A stretch of 64,000 bases of DNA from Lachancea kluyveri NRRL Y-12651 (lineage: Eukaryota > Ascomycota > Saccharomycetes > Saccharomycetales > Saccharomycetaceae). The notes below the pieces were generated by a model. That model did no database searches, was not told the origin of the DNA, and worked only from the letters and a program-made list of their open reading frames with translations. Position numbers and translations under genes: made by a program. The stretch is from the NCBI GenBank assembly GCA_000149225.2, contig CM000692.1:1178001-1242000 (forward strand), written 5' to 3'. Shown here one piece after another: positions 48,508-60,151 of this stretch (position 1 is the first letter of the stretch; every line of letters starts with the position of its first letter).

Positions 48508-50493
48508 ATGACAACTCAAGAAAATTATCTAAATGGAGAGTCAATAATGGAAACTGAAAGGGGGATTCCCCTGTGTTTAGATCCAAACTTGATTCACCTC
48601 ACACCCACCGTTCCTAAGTTGACTGGTGCTTCGACTAGCGAAAATGAGCAGAATGAGGTTGAGGACGAAGTCGACAGCTCCAATTTTAACCATAACCAGT
48701 CCCTGATGAATAATCCGTATGAGAAGTATGCTCAAATGCCCTTAGAACAGTTAATTCCGTTAATTTTACACCAGCGTGGGCCCGGTTCAAAGTTTTCGGA
48801 TTTGACAGAGGAGGCATTAGTTGAAGAGATCAACAGAGAGGAAGGCAGAAGTTCAAATGAAACCCATAAAGATGCTGAGGGTGATGTGGAAATGTTAGAT
48901 AACTCTGACCAGCCACCAGTTGCTGATGATGGTGTCGTCCAACCACAAGAGATAGAACAGGCTCGCCAAGCTAGTCACTCTGCATTAACACAGGAAAATT
49001 TTGACCAGCTAAAAAAGGAAGTGCTTCATTCAGTCAATATGGCACTAAACGAGTCTTCGCTATCTCTTGAATTTGTGTCCTTATTGCTATCATCCGTAAG
49101 AGCATCTGCAGCAGCAGCCTCCATGTCCCCATTTTTGAAGAAAACAGTTCCACAAGGTTCATTAAATACCGATAAGATTCCCTTGAAGCAAGTTTCCAAT
49201 AAAGAAAAAATGATTACCGGCATAGTAAGTAGAGGCTGGAAACTGAGAAGTCTAGAAGAATCACGTAATTTATTAAAAAAAACCCATTTGGAACTGGAAA
49301 AATCCTTAGAGAGAGAACATAATTATTGGTCTACTATATCTCAACATATTACAAATCAAGACGTCATTTTCAAAATGAAAGACAGACACACGGGTCAGCG
49401 GTCATTGGGAATCAAATACGGTTATGAAGACTCTGGTTCTTGTTACAAGTTAGATAAAGGTATCGCTGTGCTAAGACACAATGCAGAATTAAACAAGCTG
49501 GAGTTAGTTTCTTTGGCCGATGGACAAAGTGAAAAAGACATCCACATTAACAAAAAAAACAATGAAATGTTCGTTAGAGTGCGCATCTTTACTAAAATCG
49601 AGGAAGAAGATGACTACATTTTAAGTGGTGAAAGCTCCTTGGATAAATGGCTTTTACCAAGCAGTGATTCCGGCGATGGTGACGATATTAGGCTGGAAAT
49701 CTCTAAGTTAAAGTTTTTTATATTTGAGCAGGAGCTAATGTATCAATTAAAGAGAGAGTGCGATCACTTGATTCCATATGGTGTGAGCATTGAAAATGAA
49801 AACAAAATAGTCATGGAATTTCCAACAGAGAAGATCGAACTAGAAACACTTCCCTTAGACTATGATACCATTATGAACCATGAACAGGATGCTCCAAAAA
49901 CGAATGATAGAAGAGCGAACTTGATTCTCATCGTATTAAGAATGTTATTAGTGGTTATGTACAAAAAACAATTAAGTCACCGGCTAAGGCAACCATTACT
50001 AACCAGGACCCAACTTGCTTCTGCCAAGCAAAGAAAGACCGGTAATTTAAAAGAATCACCTGATAAGGAGGTATTGTTAATGAGGCCAATTGTTGGCAAA
50101 ATAAGACATCAGAATTATTTGAATTTACTGAAAAAAGTTATCAAAGACTATGTTCTAGACGTGGTAAATGGCTCTACGATGAAAAAATTAAGGGCAGAGA
50201 CCCAAGTTTCTGATAGGCAAAAAAGTTCCTTAAAAGATGAACATATTTTTAAACTTGATAAAGAGATATCTCTTTTTGATAGGATCCTAAAGATGCCCCG
50301 CACAGAGCTCTTGGTAGAACTAGATGGCAAGGGTAAGATCGCTTTGGAATTACAAAGCACTAACTATTGTAACGCCTTAATCAAGGTCAAATATGTCGAT
50401 GCTTCTGAAAAAGCGATCTTTGATACTAAATTTACCGAATTCAAAGAATTGGAAGAATTTTTGCATTTTATAGTTAGCGAATATGTTGTGTGA
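48508..50493 (+). CDS. SRB4: Mediator head subunit Med17/Srb4
   Basis: 661 residues (687 in S. cerevisiae YER022W). GIPLCLDPNLIHLTPTVPKL at the N-terminus, the YEKYAQMPLEQLIPLILHQR and RGPGSKFSDLTEEALVEEIN block, then SVRASAAAASMSPFLKKTVP and GIVSRGWKLRSLEESRNLLK mark the Med17 family. The C-terminal half forms the joint of the Mediator head that contacts RNA polymerase II; the gene is essential in S. cerevisiae. Order RPN3-SRB4 is as in YER021W-YER022W. It is convergent with ILM1, only 26 bases between the stops. Confidence 0.95.
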   Translation: MTTQENYLNGESIMETERGIPLCLDPNLIHLTPTVPKLTGASTSENEQNEVEDEVDSSNFNHNQSLMNNPYEKYAQMPLEQLIPLILHQRGPGSKFSDLTEEALVEEINREEGRSSNETHKDAEGDVEMLDNSDQPPVADDGVVQPQEIEQARQASHSALTQENFDQLKKEVLHSVNMALNESSLSLEFVSLLLSSVRASAAAASMSPFLKKTVPQGSLNTDKIPLKQVSNKEKMITGIVSRGWKLRSLEESRNLLKKTHLELEKSLEREHNYWSTISQHITNQDVIFKMKDRHTGQRSLGIKYGYEDSGSCYKLDKGIAVLRHNAELNKLELVSLADGQSEKDIHINKKNNEMFVRVRIFTKIEEEDDYILSGESSLDKWLLPSSDSGDGDDIRLEISKLKFFIFEQELMYQLKRECDHLIPYGVSIENENKIVMEFPTEKIELETLPLDYDTIMNHEQDAPKTNDRRANLILIVLRMLLVVMYKKQLSHRLRQPLLTRTQLASAKQRKTGNLKESPDKEVLLMRPIVGKIRHQNYLNLLKKVIKDYVLDVVNGSTMKKLRAETQVSDRQKSSLKDEHIFKLDKEISLFDRILKMPRTELLVELDGKGKIALELQSTNYCNALIKVKYVDASEKAIFDTKFTEFKELEEFLHFIVSEYVV

Positions 50494-50519
50494 AGAAATG
50501 TAGCCATACCTAAAGTTAT

Positions 50520-51065
50520 TCATTCTTCATATTCACCTTCATCATCGGTTATTTGTTCAATTTGCTGAGTAGTGCTTATTGGGAATTCAGACTCCTCTTC
50601 TTCGATAAGTTGTGAGTCCATAAACTGATTATCTCTCTCAATATCACTATTCCTTTCTTCTCTTACAGCACTAAAAATCAAAAAGTTGATCCAGACTTCA
50701 CAGAATGAATAAATAAAGACAGCATTGTTATGCAAATATAGGTTGTCTTCCAAGTAATATGACAAGCCAGTTAAAACGAAAAACAGCATTAACCGAACTG
50801 GAACTATGGATTCGAAGTACTTCTTATTTTTTTCTAGTAATGGTATTAAGTCGTTTGTAGCCATCAAAATAAAAAGTATAGAAAATAATCCCAATTGTGC
50901 ACTGTGACTTGACAAAGTCAGTGCAGGCAAGTTCATCGCTTGAGTTAATACCACAACGAAAGAGTGTTTTAGCATAATGTTGACATCTTTTAAACAAAAG
51001 AAAGCCAGGGTAGATAGAAAGGTTATCCTAACAAAAATGACATTGAAAGAAGATAAAACACCCAT
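50520..51065 (-). CDS. ILM1: ER membrane protein Ilm1
   Basis: 181 residues (about 200 in S. cerevisiae YJR118C). Four hydrophobic helices: FVRITFLSTLAFFCLKDV, VVVLTQAMNLPALTLSS, AQLGLFSILFILMATNDL, VPVRLMLFFVLTGLSYYLED, with VFIYSFCEVWINFLIFSAVR and an acidic C-terminus (EEEESEFPIS). Ilm1 is an ER protein needed for mitochondrial DNA maintenance under slow growth and possibly a potassium channel of the ER; its function is not settled. Confidence 0.9.
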   Translation of the reverse strand: MGVLSSFNVIFVRITFLSTLAFFCLKDVNIMLKHSFVVVLTQAMNLPALTLSSHSAQLGLFSILFILMATNDLIPLLEKNKKYFESIVPVRLMLFFVLTGLSYYLEDNLYLHNNAVFIYSFCEVWINFLIFSAVREERNSDIERDNQFMDSQLIEEEESEFPISTTQQIEQITDDEGEYEE

Positions 51066-51270
51066 GTTTGACCGGTAGATACGATCGAAATTGTCTTACT
51101 TTGTCCTTATGTGGTGAATTTCATTCAGAAAAAGAGAATAGATACAAAGCATGAACGCTCACACAATATCATCAATTACGACTATATGGCTAAAGGACAA
51201 CCCATTTTGGCGTATGGAAAATCAATAACTAAATAAAACATCTTAAACATTTGGAAAGTATCTAGATACT

Positions 51271-53658
51271 CTACATCAACATATTTTCTATCCTTTTCTC
51301 CGATTTCCTTAAAATATCTCTAACCTCCTCTGGGTTCCTGATAAAGTACAATTCGTCATGCTCAAACAGGTCTGAATCAGCGCCGCTATCTGTTTCCTCG
51401 CCGCTCTGTTCTTCTGTGGTTTCCACTAACTTCAGATAATCTGGTAAGCAAAGGATTGAAAAATTGCCCCTGGAGGCCAGTTCATTCCATTGGGATGGTG
51501 TATTTGAGTATAGCTTCCTTCTTTTATACGTTCTATAGTTGTTGTAATGAACCACAAATGCAAAGGGGCAGATTGTTCTACATCTTGAGCAGAACACATC
51601 TTCATCCTGTTGGTCATCGTCATCGTCATCGTCATCCTCACCATCGTCATCACTTTTTTGCCCCCCTTCTTCCTTGTCATCTTTTTCATGTTTAAAAGTT
51701 AGGTCCACTTGTGGGTTGAAACTGTGTAAATGTTTTCTTCTGAATCCCTCAGCAATGATTTCTTTCTTCAAAACACGATGCAATTGTTTAATGATTTTCA
51801 CGTCACCATTGAAAATGTTCAGCAGCTCGAGATGGCACCTTCTAACCAGAGACTCATTAAACGGAGTTTTATTCTCTAAATACTGTATCAAAACGTTCAA
51901 CATCAGCTCCCACATGTCGAAAACGCATTGTTTTCCAGTATCTTTGTAGTCTTGACAAGCCTCGATACCATAAGGCAGCCAAGTGTCCAAGGTAAAGTTA
52001 ACAGCTTCGTTAAAGTTGTAGCCAGTGTTAAAACCGGCGTGGTAGCACTTGGGAAACGTAATGATGTATTCTCCCGGTTTTTGCAGGGCCTTATAACATG
52101 AGATCTTGGCCTGTTGAAAACGTTTGTCGTATGGCGAAATCAGTGTAATCAATTGGTGTAACAAATCGGGTTGTTTCTCAAATAAATCGGGCGCGATATC
52201 TTTCATAAGCCTGTTAAATTTGTCACAGGAGTGCTCGGGAATGCTATACCATACTTTTGGATCCCCCTCATGCTGGTAGTTAGCACTAAGAGTATACTGG
52301 TCTTCTAGATGCCAACAAAAGGTAGAAAAGGTGGAACCAATATATATCCATGGAACGGTCATACCTGAGATTTTTTTACCAAAAACAGGTAGTAAAGAAC
52401 CCTTGGCCTGCGGCAAGTTTAACAAATTCATTGGGTGTCTTGCATATTCAACGTATCGTTCGTACTCATTATGATCTCTCATAACCCTCTCTGGAATGTA
52501 ATCTAATGTAGGAAATCCCGTAATCTCACCAGGAGATTCATTATGAATATCTGCGCCATATTTTACCGTCATGGATTGATCCATGTCGTTAACCATAAAC
52601 CAAAATTTTTTTTCTAACGCTTGGATATCGTCGAGTTTGTTTTTGGATGGGAAAAGTCTAGAGTCAAGAGAATTACACATCTCACGAAACTCTTGCTTGG
52701 TATAAAAGTATTCCTCTTCTTTAAAACCGTAGTAACCATTACCAATGATACAGTTGTTACAAATCCATTTGCCGTCCGGAACTTTTGCCAACGGAGGCAT
52801 CAAGCAAAAAATGTGGAAAGCTTTATCGCAGGAATCGCAGAGTATTGATTTAGTAGAATGGCCTGTGCGATGACAGATATTACAATCCTCGTCCTCCTCG
52901 GATTCCTCCTCGTCATCTGTATACTGTGAGGATTCTTCACCATTGTCGCTACTATTGTTACGGATATCTTGGAGCAAAGATAACGGAAATTCCTCGTTGT
53001 AGATAAGTTTTGATAGGAAGGATGAATCTTGTTCATCAGAAGAGAACCGGACACTTTGGAGGTGTAAAAAACTATAATATTTGGAGATCACCGACTGAAA
53101 CACTTCTTGCAAATAATCTGTTGGAGAATTTAAAGTCCTGGACAGCTGTTTCCACATTTTTCCATTGCTGATGATATCTTCCAGCGGTACCATTCGCAGA
53201 ACTTGAGATTTTTTGAGGTTTTCTTTACGGCTCCTCTTTCTCGGGCTTCTATTGGTATACTCGTTTTCCTCTTCCATTGGCCTATTAAAAAATTTGATTA
53301 TTTCGATAAATAGATCGTAGTAGTAGATTTTTACGTTTGGAAACTGTGCATATGGCAACTTCAGCTTGGTACCGTTCTTTCTGCTACCGACCATGAAGAA
53401 ATTGTTCAACTGTTTTAAAAAAAACAGTCTACTGCGGTTAAGAATGTTCAACTCGCTCAATCTCTGCAATCTAACATTGAACTTGAAAGTACTTTCCTTT
53501 ATGGAAAGTGGCGGTTGAAACTCACGCGGTGGTACCAGTTTGATCATGCCACAAATGTGTCCTTGCCGTTGCACTTGAGGCTGAGATAGATAGGAAATTG
53601 GGTCTTCGAACTCCTGCAGAGTTGGATATAGTACTGGAACTTCTTCCAAGGAAGTCAT
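51271..53658 (-). CDS. JHD2: JmjC histone H3K4 demethylase Jhd2
   Basis: 795 residues (728 in S. cerevisiae YJR119C). JmjN domain at about 8-50 (VPVLYPTLQEFEDPISYLSQ); a PHD finger near 257-302 (CNICHRTGHSTKSILCDSCD then KVPDGKWICNNC); JmjC domain with the Fe(II) ligands His and Glu in FCWHLEDQYTLS (about 449-451) and the second His in KCYHAGFNTGYN (about 538); and a C-terminal zinc-binding segment (DVFCSRCRTICPFAFVVHYN). It removes methyl groups from H3K4. Between JmjC and the zinc segment is an Asp-rich run (DDDGEDDDDDDDDQQDED) that makes it longer than the S. cerevisiae protein. Confidence 0.96.
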   Translation of the reverse strand: MTSLEEVPVLYPTLQEFEDPISYLSQPQVQRQGHICGMIKLVPPREFQPPLSIKESTFKFNVRLQRLSELNILNRSRLFFLKQLNNFFMVGSRKNGTKLKLPYAQFPNVKIYYYDLFIEIIKFFNRPMEEENEYTNRSPRKRSRKENLKKSQVLRMVPLEDIISNGKMWKQLSRTLNSPTDYLQEVFQSVISKYYSFLHLQSVRFSSDEQDSSFLSKLIYNEEFPLSLLQDIRNNSSDNGEESSQYTDDEEESEEDEDCNICHRTGHSTKSILCDSCDKAFHIFCLMPPLAKVPDGKWICNNCIIGNGYYGFKEEEYFYTKQEFREMCNSLDSRLFPSKNKLDDIQALEKKFWFMVNDMDQSMTVKYGADIHNESPGEITGFPTLDYIPERVMRDHNEYERYVEYARHPMNLLNLPQAKGSLLPVFGKKISGMTVPWIYIGSTFSTFCWHLEDQYTLSANYQHEGDPKVWYSIPEHSCDKFNRLMKDIAPDLFEKQPDLLHQLITLISPYDKRFQQAKISCYKALQKPGEYIITFPKCYHAGFNTGYNFNEAVNFTLDTWLPYGIEACQDYKDTGKQCVFDMWELMLNVLIQYLENKTPFNESLVRRCHLELLNIFNGDVKIIKQLHRVLKKEIIAEGFRRKHLHSFNPQVDLTFKHEKDDKEEGGQKSDDDGEDDDDDDDDQQDEDVFCSRCRTICPFAFVVHYNNYRTYKRRKLYSNTPSQWNELASRGNFSILCLPDYLKLVETTEEQSGEETDSGADSDLFEHDELYFIRNPEEVRDILRKSEKRIENMLM

Positions 53659-54505
53659 GTTTGGTACACTCTCTTCAAAAATACTTGTTCAACAGTGGTT
53701 AAATAACGTCTTGTCATCTATGACAGGATGTGAAATATGCATCGAACGACAGGATTGCTTCAAAATAAAAAAAAAAAAAGAAGGAAAAAAAGAAAGGAAG
53801 GAAGAAATCCAATTATACCCCTACAAAGGGAAGAAAATATCAATATCACGTGCATCAAAATTTTCGAGGGTTGCAATATTTTAAGCCTCGTGATCTATAT
53901 TCGTAGAGCATTACATCAATAGTCATCATGTACGTAAGAGCATATCTACATGTCCAAGGCCTATCAAAGCTTCAAAAGCCAATTCGTTCGCAGAGTGCAA
54001 GCAAGTGTGTGTTCCATGGCGGTAGTGTCTGCTTCTGCCAAGATAGAGCAATCGGATTAAAGGCCCAACCTTGCGTGTTTTCACAATTTTTTTTTCTCCT
54101 GCATCGATGAGTAGCTTTTCCATCAACAACTAAATATTTGTAGCAAGTGAAGCACGTTGTGTGCCCACTGTCTTGCTGACTATGATGCACTAGTTTGAAC
54201 GGTGGGTCTATACTTTGGATCTATGAGTCTGAGTTATCGAAGAAGCTTTTAACATGTGTCGCTCGTTTTTTCCTTTAGCAGTAGTCGCGCTTTCTCGACG
54301 TTCGATGCTATCTATATCTTGTACACCACATACTATTTGCTCTTTCTTGCTATATTGGCCGATAACCAAAAAATGAGTTGGCTGCACATGCGTCGTCCAA
54401 GGATCTGCCGTTTTCCATCTTGAACCACAATCAACAAGAGAACGTTCATCTTTCCTCCCTTCTGAAGAACCAAGTACACGACTTCTCAGGTAGTAACCCA
54501 CAACA
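53659..54505. other. Divergent JHD2 / PRO3 promoter region
   Basis: 847 bp. A purine-rich run (A13 with GAAGGAAAAAAAG) sits at 53766-53805; overlapping opposite open frames at 53926-54190 are random-looking. No RNA gene recognised. Confidence 0.55.
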
Positions 54506-55363
54506 ATGACTTACACATTGACTATCCTAGGCTGCGGTGTTATGGGCCAAGCAGTCTTGTCTGCGATTTACAACGCTCCAACTGCCAAGGATGCCGAAAC
54601 TGCCAAGCTTTACCCTTCCAAGATTATCTCCTGTAACCACAACGAAGAATCGAGTAACCAAGTAAAGGAACTGGTCACCAAGTATGAACCTTCTCCAAAC
54701 GGCATCGAAGTCGAATATACTTATGACGACAACCTTCGTGCTGTCAAAGAAGCACAAGTTATCGTGCTAGGTACCAAGCCCTTCTTGGCCGAGCCAGTGT
54801 TGGAGCAGGTGAAGGACATCATTGCTGGCAAACTGATTATCTCATTGGCTGCCGGATGGACCATCGGGCAGTTGCAAACGTACACTGAAAAGGTCAGCCG
54901 TGTCATGACCAACACTCCAGCCAAATACGGCTACGGTACTGCTGTCGTAGCCCACTCTCCTCAAGTTACTTCCGAGGAAAAATCCATCGTTGGCGAACTC
55001 ATTGGACATGTTGGTAAATACATTGAGTTGCCAGAAAAGAACATGGACGCTGCTACCGCTTTGGTTGGTTCTGGACCTGCATTTGTGTTGCTCATGTTGG
55101 AAAGTTTGATGGAAAGTGGTATCAAGATGGGTATCCCATTGAAGGAAAGCAGAGAATGTGCTATCAAAGTGCTAGAAGGCACTGCCAAGATGGTTGAAAT
55201 CAGTGGAGAACACCCAAGTGTATTGAAACACCAGGTCTGTACCCCAGGTGGTACTACGATTGCCGGGTTGTGTGTCATGGAAGATAACGGCGTGAAGAGC
55301 GGTATCATCAAGGGTGTGGAAGAGGCCTCTATCGTTGCAGCCCGTCTTGGTAAGAAGAAATAG
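54506..55363 (+). CDS. PRO3: Delta-1-pyrroline-5-carboxylate reductase
   Basis: 285 residues (286 in S. cerevisiae YER023W). NAD(P)-binding Rossmann start [40 protein letters not shown] and [14 protein letters not shown] in the middle; the dimerisation/catalytic signature [20 protein letters not shown] followed by [20 protein letters not shown]. It catalyses the last step of proline synthesis, in the cytosol. Confidence 0.97.
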   Translation: MTYTLTILGCGVMGQAVLSAIYNAPTAKDAETAKLYPSKIISCNHNEESSNQVKELVTKYEPSPNGIEVEYTYDDNLRAVKEAQVIVLGTKPFLAEPVLEQVKDIIAGKLIISLAAGWTIGQLQTYTEKVSRVMTNTPAKYGYGTAVVAHSPQVTSEEKSIVGELIGHVGKYIELPEKNMDAATALVGSGPAFVLLMLESLMESGIKMGIPLKESRECAIKVLEGTAKMVEISGEHPSVLKHQVCTPGGTTIAGLCVMEDNGVKSGIIKGVEEASIVAARLGKKK

Positions 55364-55480
55364 AAACCTACTTACGCCCTGCTACATACTGTATACGTGT
55401 TATAGCTTGCCCTTTTCTATCTTCCCGTGTGTCTCGAGAAACAAATTACATAAGCTCTGTCTCCGGAGTGTGTGGACATG

Positions 55481-55487
55481 TCACGTG
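55481..55487. promoter_or_regulatory. Cbf1-type TCACGTG upstream of ATP2
   Basis: TCACGTG about 275 bases before the ATP2 start. The same motif accompanies the HAP box of COR1 in this window. Confidence 0.5.
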
Positions 55488-55575
55488 CGCGAAGGTCGGG
55501 TAATACAAGCTGCTCGGCTTCCTCCCTGCCTGTCGTCCATTTCACCCAGCCACCACATGTTTGCGCGTCAATTGA

Positions 55576-55583
55576 CCAATCAC
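55576..55583 (+). promoter_or_regulatory. HAP2/3/4/5 CCAAT box for ATP2
   Basis: ACCAATCA, about 180 bases upstream of the ATP2 ATG, identical to the box before COR1. Respiratory-gene activator site in S. cerevisiae. Confidence 0.75.
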
Positions 55584-55683
55584 AACGCTCTGTTTCCCTC
55601 TAAAAATTTTTTCGCAGACTGGTGGCCTTGTAACTGCATGCGCGATCTCTACACCTGGAAAAAATTTGTTCCCCCTTTTATAA

Positions 55684-57279
<1,596 letters not shown>

Positions 57280-58037
57280 ACGAACTGATGACGTGCTATC
57301 CCCATGATTCATTTTTTTGTTTCTGTTTATTTTTCTCCCTTAGCATAACACTTGTACAAACACAAGATTCCAAAGAGAACTGTTTTAAAAAATACATTTA
57401 TGATGATGATGATATTTTTTGGCCACCCTTCCTTCCCCCCAAATATCTTTTTTTATTCTTACGGAGGGTGGTTAGATATATAAAGAATTAAGTATTAAAC
57501 TTTTTTATATTCAAATCGAAAAAAAAAAACTATATTATTAAACTCGTCATGCTTTTGAATTGGGAAGAGATTCGAATTTTCGTCAATAAAAGATATCTTG
57601 TTATCCTTTCGAAATAAGGTTGACATTATTCCATTTTTTTAATATTTTGATAGGTACATTGGTTTTTACATATTAAAGTTTTGTAAATATCATGGATACT
57701 AAAAAGAAAAACTACTAAAAAGTGTATTCCATTTCCGACCACGCTACCGGAGCTAATGTGAACCTAAATTAGCATTTGAAACACTTATACTTTACATATC
57801 TAAGCTAAGAAAAATACCGATCTAGATTGTAATTGAGAGAGCTAATCGAAAGTTGAAATAATTGAGAAATATGAACAACATTTTACACAACTTGTAGTCT
57901 CCTATAACATCTTCTATAAAATAGGCACGTGATTAACTTTCTTTGAACCTTCCGAAAAGTGGAAAACTGAAGTGCTGTAAAAAAAAGGATGAGTAAAGAT
58001 AATTCTAAACTATGTGATTCAAGTATACAATCAGGAA
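57280..58037. other. Spacer ATP2 - IBA57
   Basis: 758 bp, strongly AT-rich, with the ATP2 3' end and the IBA57 promoter. A GATGAT repeat at 57400 and A10/T runs occur; GCACGTGAT at about 57926. No RNA gene recognised. Confidence 0.55.
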
Positions 58038-59486
58038 ATGTTTAGCATCACTGGGGTAGTCAGAAAACAAGGATCTGCCCAGTTTACACGGTTGCTTTCT
58101 TTGTCTAGATTATTCTGTTCGAAAGCCAGCTTTACATCTACCCCTTTACCAAATAAACGCTATATTAGGATCCGCGGCCCTGATACTGTAAAATTTCTGA
58201 ACGGCTTAGTTACTTCTAAACTATTGCCAACTTATGTGAAGAAGAATTTGACTACGATATCTCCTGATGACCTGGAAATGGACATTAGCCGCAATATCGA
58301 AGAGTTTGATATGTCGAAGAGCAACTGGGGGTTATTCAATGAGGTAGGTGAATTGGGCCCTTACATCTCTAGGTTTGGTACATATACGGGAATTCTTAAC
58401 AGTAAAGGTAAACTAATAACGGATAGTATAATATATCCAACACCAATCTGGTTAGATCAAATTCACAGCAAAAAATATCCGGAGTATTTATTAGAGTTTG
58501 ATCATAACGTGGGAGAAAGAATGTACCACATCTTCGATACACATAGGCTGACTAGTAAAGTTAAATTTAAAATGATTCCATCGGGTAAGCTGAAAACTTG
58601 GCATGTGTCAATTAAATTTCCGGAACTACCTGCGGAGGAGGAAAACCCTTGGATAGAAAATTTAATAATCCCTTCAGAAAGTTTAAAAAACCCTGAGCAA
58701 ACCCTGGAATTTACTAAACATATCATGTCCACATTTTTTAATGGCAGTGAGGACAAAATATTAGGCATTTATGTTGATAAAAGAACGTCTGATATCTTAT
58801 CAGAGAATAATTCTGAAGCCCAAGTGTTTAGAATTATTACCAAGGAGGATATCGAGGATATCAGTCAACTGTTCAACCCTCAAGGATTTCCATTTGATTT
58901 TGATCTAAAATGGACCACTGCAAGCAAAGTTAGAGATGAGAGGTTTAGGAACGGTATTCTGGATAGTGTCTCCGATTATAAACAGGATACTTTACTCCCT
59001 CTGGAAATAAATTTTGATTATTATAATAACGCCGTCAGTTTTGACAAAGGTTGTTATGTGGGCCAGGAGCTAACCGCTAGAACATTTTCTACAGGAATTC
59101 TAAGAAAGAGGTTAGTACCAGTCCAAATTACCAACTCGGAGCTTTTACACACAGATAGCACGAGAAGTTACTTTGATATTTTTTCAGATTCACAAAGTAC
59201 AAAACTGTCTAACAATAAAGAGGAAATTACGCCACACAACCCTTTCGGTAATGCAACAAAACCGGCGCGGTTGAGGAAAGAACGTCCAGCTGGGTCTCTC
59301 ATTGCATTTGAAAAAGAATATGGAGTCGCATTGCTTAGAACGGAACATTTTACAACAGCATTCCTTGAAGACGTTAAACCGAACTTTTATATCATGATTC
59401 CCGACTCGAATACCAAGGTACCAGTAAAGCCACAAAAGCCTTTTTGGCTAGATTATTGGTTGGAGGATAATAGTACCAACTCTTAA
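58038..59486 (+). CDS. IBA57: Mitochondrial iron-sulphur cluster assembly factor Iba57
   Basis: 482 residues from ATG 58038; the frame opens at GTG 58014 but that is not a likely start. It matches S. cerevisiae Caf17/Iba57 (YJR122W, 497 residues). N-terminal targeting sequence with RLLSLSRLFCSKASF, then the GcvT-like folate-binding fold: NKRYIRIRGPDTVKFLNGLV, GILNSKGKLITDSIIYPTPI, and the signature motif FDKGCYVGQELTARTFSTGI (Cys in K-G-C-Y-x-G-Q-E). With Isa1/Isa2 it builds [4Fe-4S] clusters for aconitase-type and radical-SAM enzymes. Confidence 0.95.
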   Translation: MFSITGVVRKQGSAQFTRLLSLSRLFCSKASFTSTPLPNKRYIRIRGPDTVKFLNGLVTSKLLPTYVKKNLTTISPDDLEMDISRNIEEFDMSKSNWGLFNEVGELGPYISRFGTYTGILNSKGKLITDSIIYPTPIWLDQIHSKKYPEYLLEFDHNVGERMYHIFDTHRLTSKVKFKMIPSGKLKTWHVSIKFPELPAEEENPWIENLIIPSESLKNPEQTLEFTKHIMSTFFNGSEDKILGIYVDKRTSDILSENNSEAQVFRIITKEDIEDISQLFNPQGFPFDFDLKWTTASKVRDERFRNGILDSVSDYKQDTLLPLEINFDYYNNAVSFDKGCYVGQELTARTFSTGILRKRLVPVQITNSELLHTDSTRSYFDIFSDSQSTKLSNNKEEITPHNPFGNATKPARLRKERPAGSLIAFEKEYGVALLRTEHFTTAFLEDVKPNFYIMIPDSNTKVPVKPQKPFWLDYWLEDNSTNS

Positions 59487-59628
59487 ATTATAGCGCCGTG
59501 TAAGCTAAAATCTTGTAAATACTATAGTAATAATGCATGCTGATAACATTCATACGACTTCACGAAAACATCTGGGGAAACGTATGTTTCCGTAAGAAAT
59601 GCTTAGAAACAAGGACTGCACACCAGGG

Positions 59629-59641
59629 AAACCCATACATC
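59629..59641 (+). promoter_or_regulatory. Rap1-like site in RPS5 promoter
   Basis: AAACCCATACATC, one mismatch from the ACACCCATACATY box of ribosomal protein genes, about 510 bases before RPS5. This is farther than usual (200-450), but no closer match was seen. Confidence 0.55.
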
Positions 59642-59876
59642 TAAAAAAGAAATTGTCCAGCTTTAACATCAGAACACCACGATACGAGGCTCAGAAAACT
59701 CACAAACTGGAAAAAAAGAGCTCCTAGGTTGGCCCCGTACTGGTAAAAAAGTTCCAGATGCTCCCCGGGCTGAGCTCCACGAGATGCCTCACCAAACCAC
59801 CGCATACGCGTTGTCCCTCACAGAGTCTGTCCCCTTGCTACCGGCGGGGGAAGCACCTCTGTCCTTGCCAGCCCCC

Positions 59877-59938
59877 CTGCCTAGCCTGCCTGCTTCACTG
59901 GCTCGTACCAACTCGCTCTGGGCCCCTCCCTCTGCCTA
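59877..59938 (+). promoter_or_regulatory. Two TCTGCCTA-type (Fhl1/Ifh1 'IFHL') motifs
   Basis: CCTGCCTA at 59876-59883 and TCTGCCTA at 59931-59938. TCTGCCTA is the IFHL motif described for hemiascomycete ribosomal protein promoters. Both lie in the GC-rich block upstream of RPS5. Confidence 0.5.
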
Positions 59939-60151
59939 GCACCATCTCAGCTCTGCCCGCGTGGTCACCTGGTCCTGCCCAACTCCTCCCGACGACCGCT
60001 GTCGCATACCCGGCTTCTACGCACACAGTCTCGTCCTTTGTACCTTGCTCACTAAATTTTTCGTTGATACCTTTGCAAGAAAAACAAATTTTCAATATTT
60101 GTTATTAGCAGTTAGTTTAGTCGATCTCCAAGGAACCAAGAGAGTATTACC

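Larger units (their letters stand above)
59487..60151. other. RPS5 promoter region
   Basis: 665 bp. A Rap1-like site at 59629 and a GC-rich, pyrimidine-dominated block (about 59757-60045) with TCTGCCTA motifs. The GC level of the block is far above the flanks. Open frames inside it look incidental. Confidence 0.65.

Noticed and set aside
59758-60108. 116-codon open frame before RPS5
   Set aside because: Product of the C-rich promoter block; Pro/Cys/Ser-rich translation without family resemblance and in the promoter of a strongly expressed gene.
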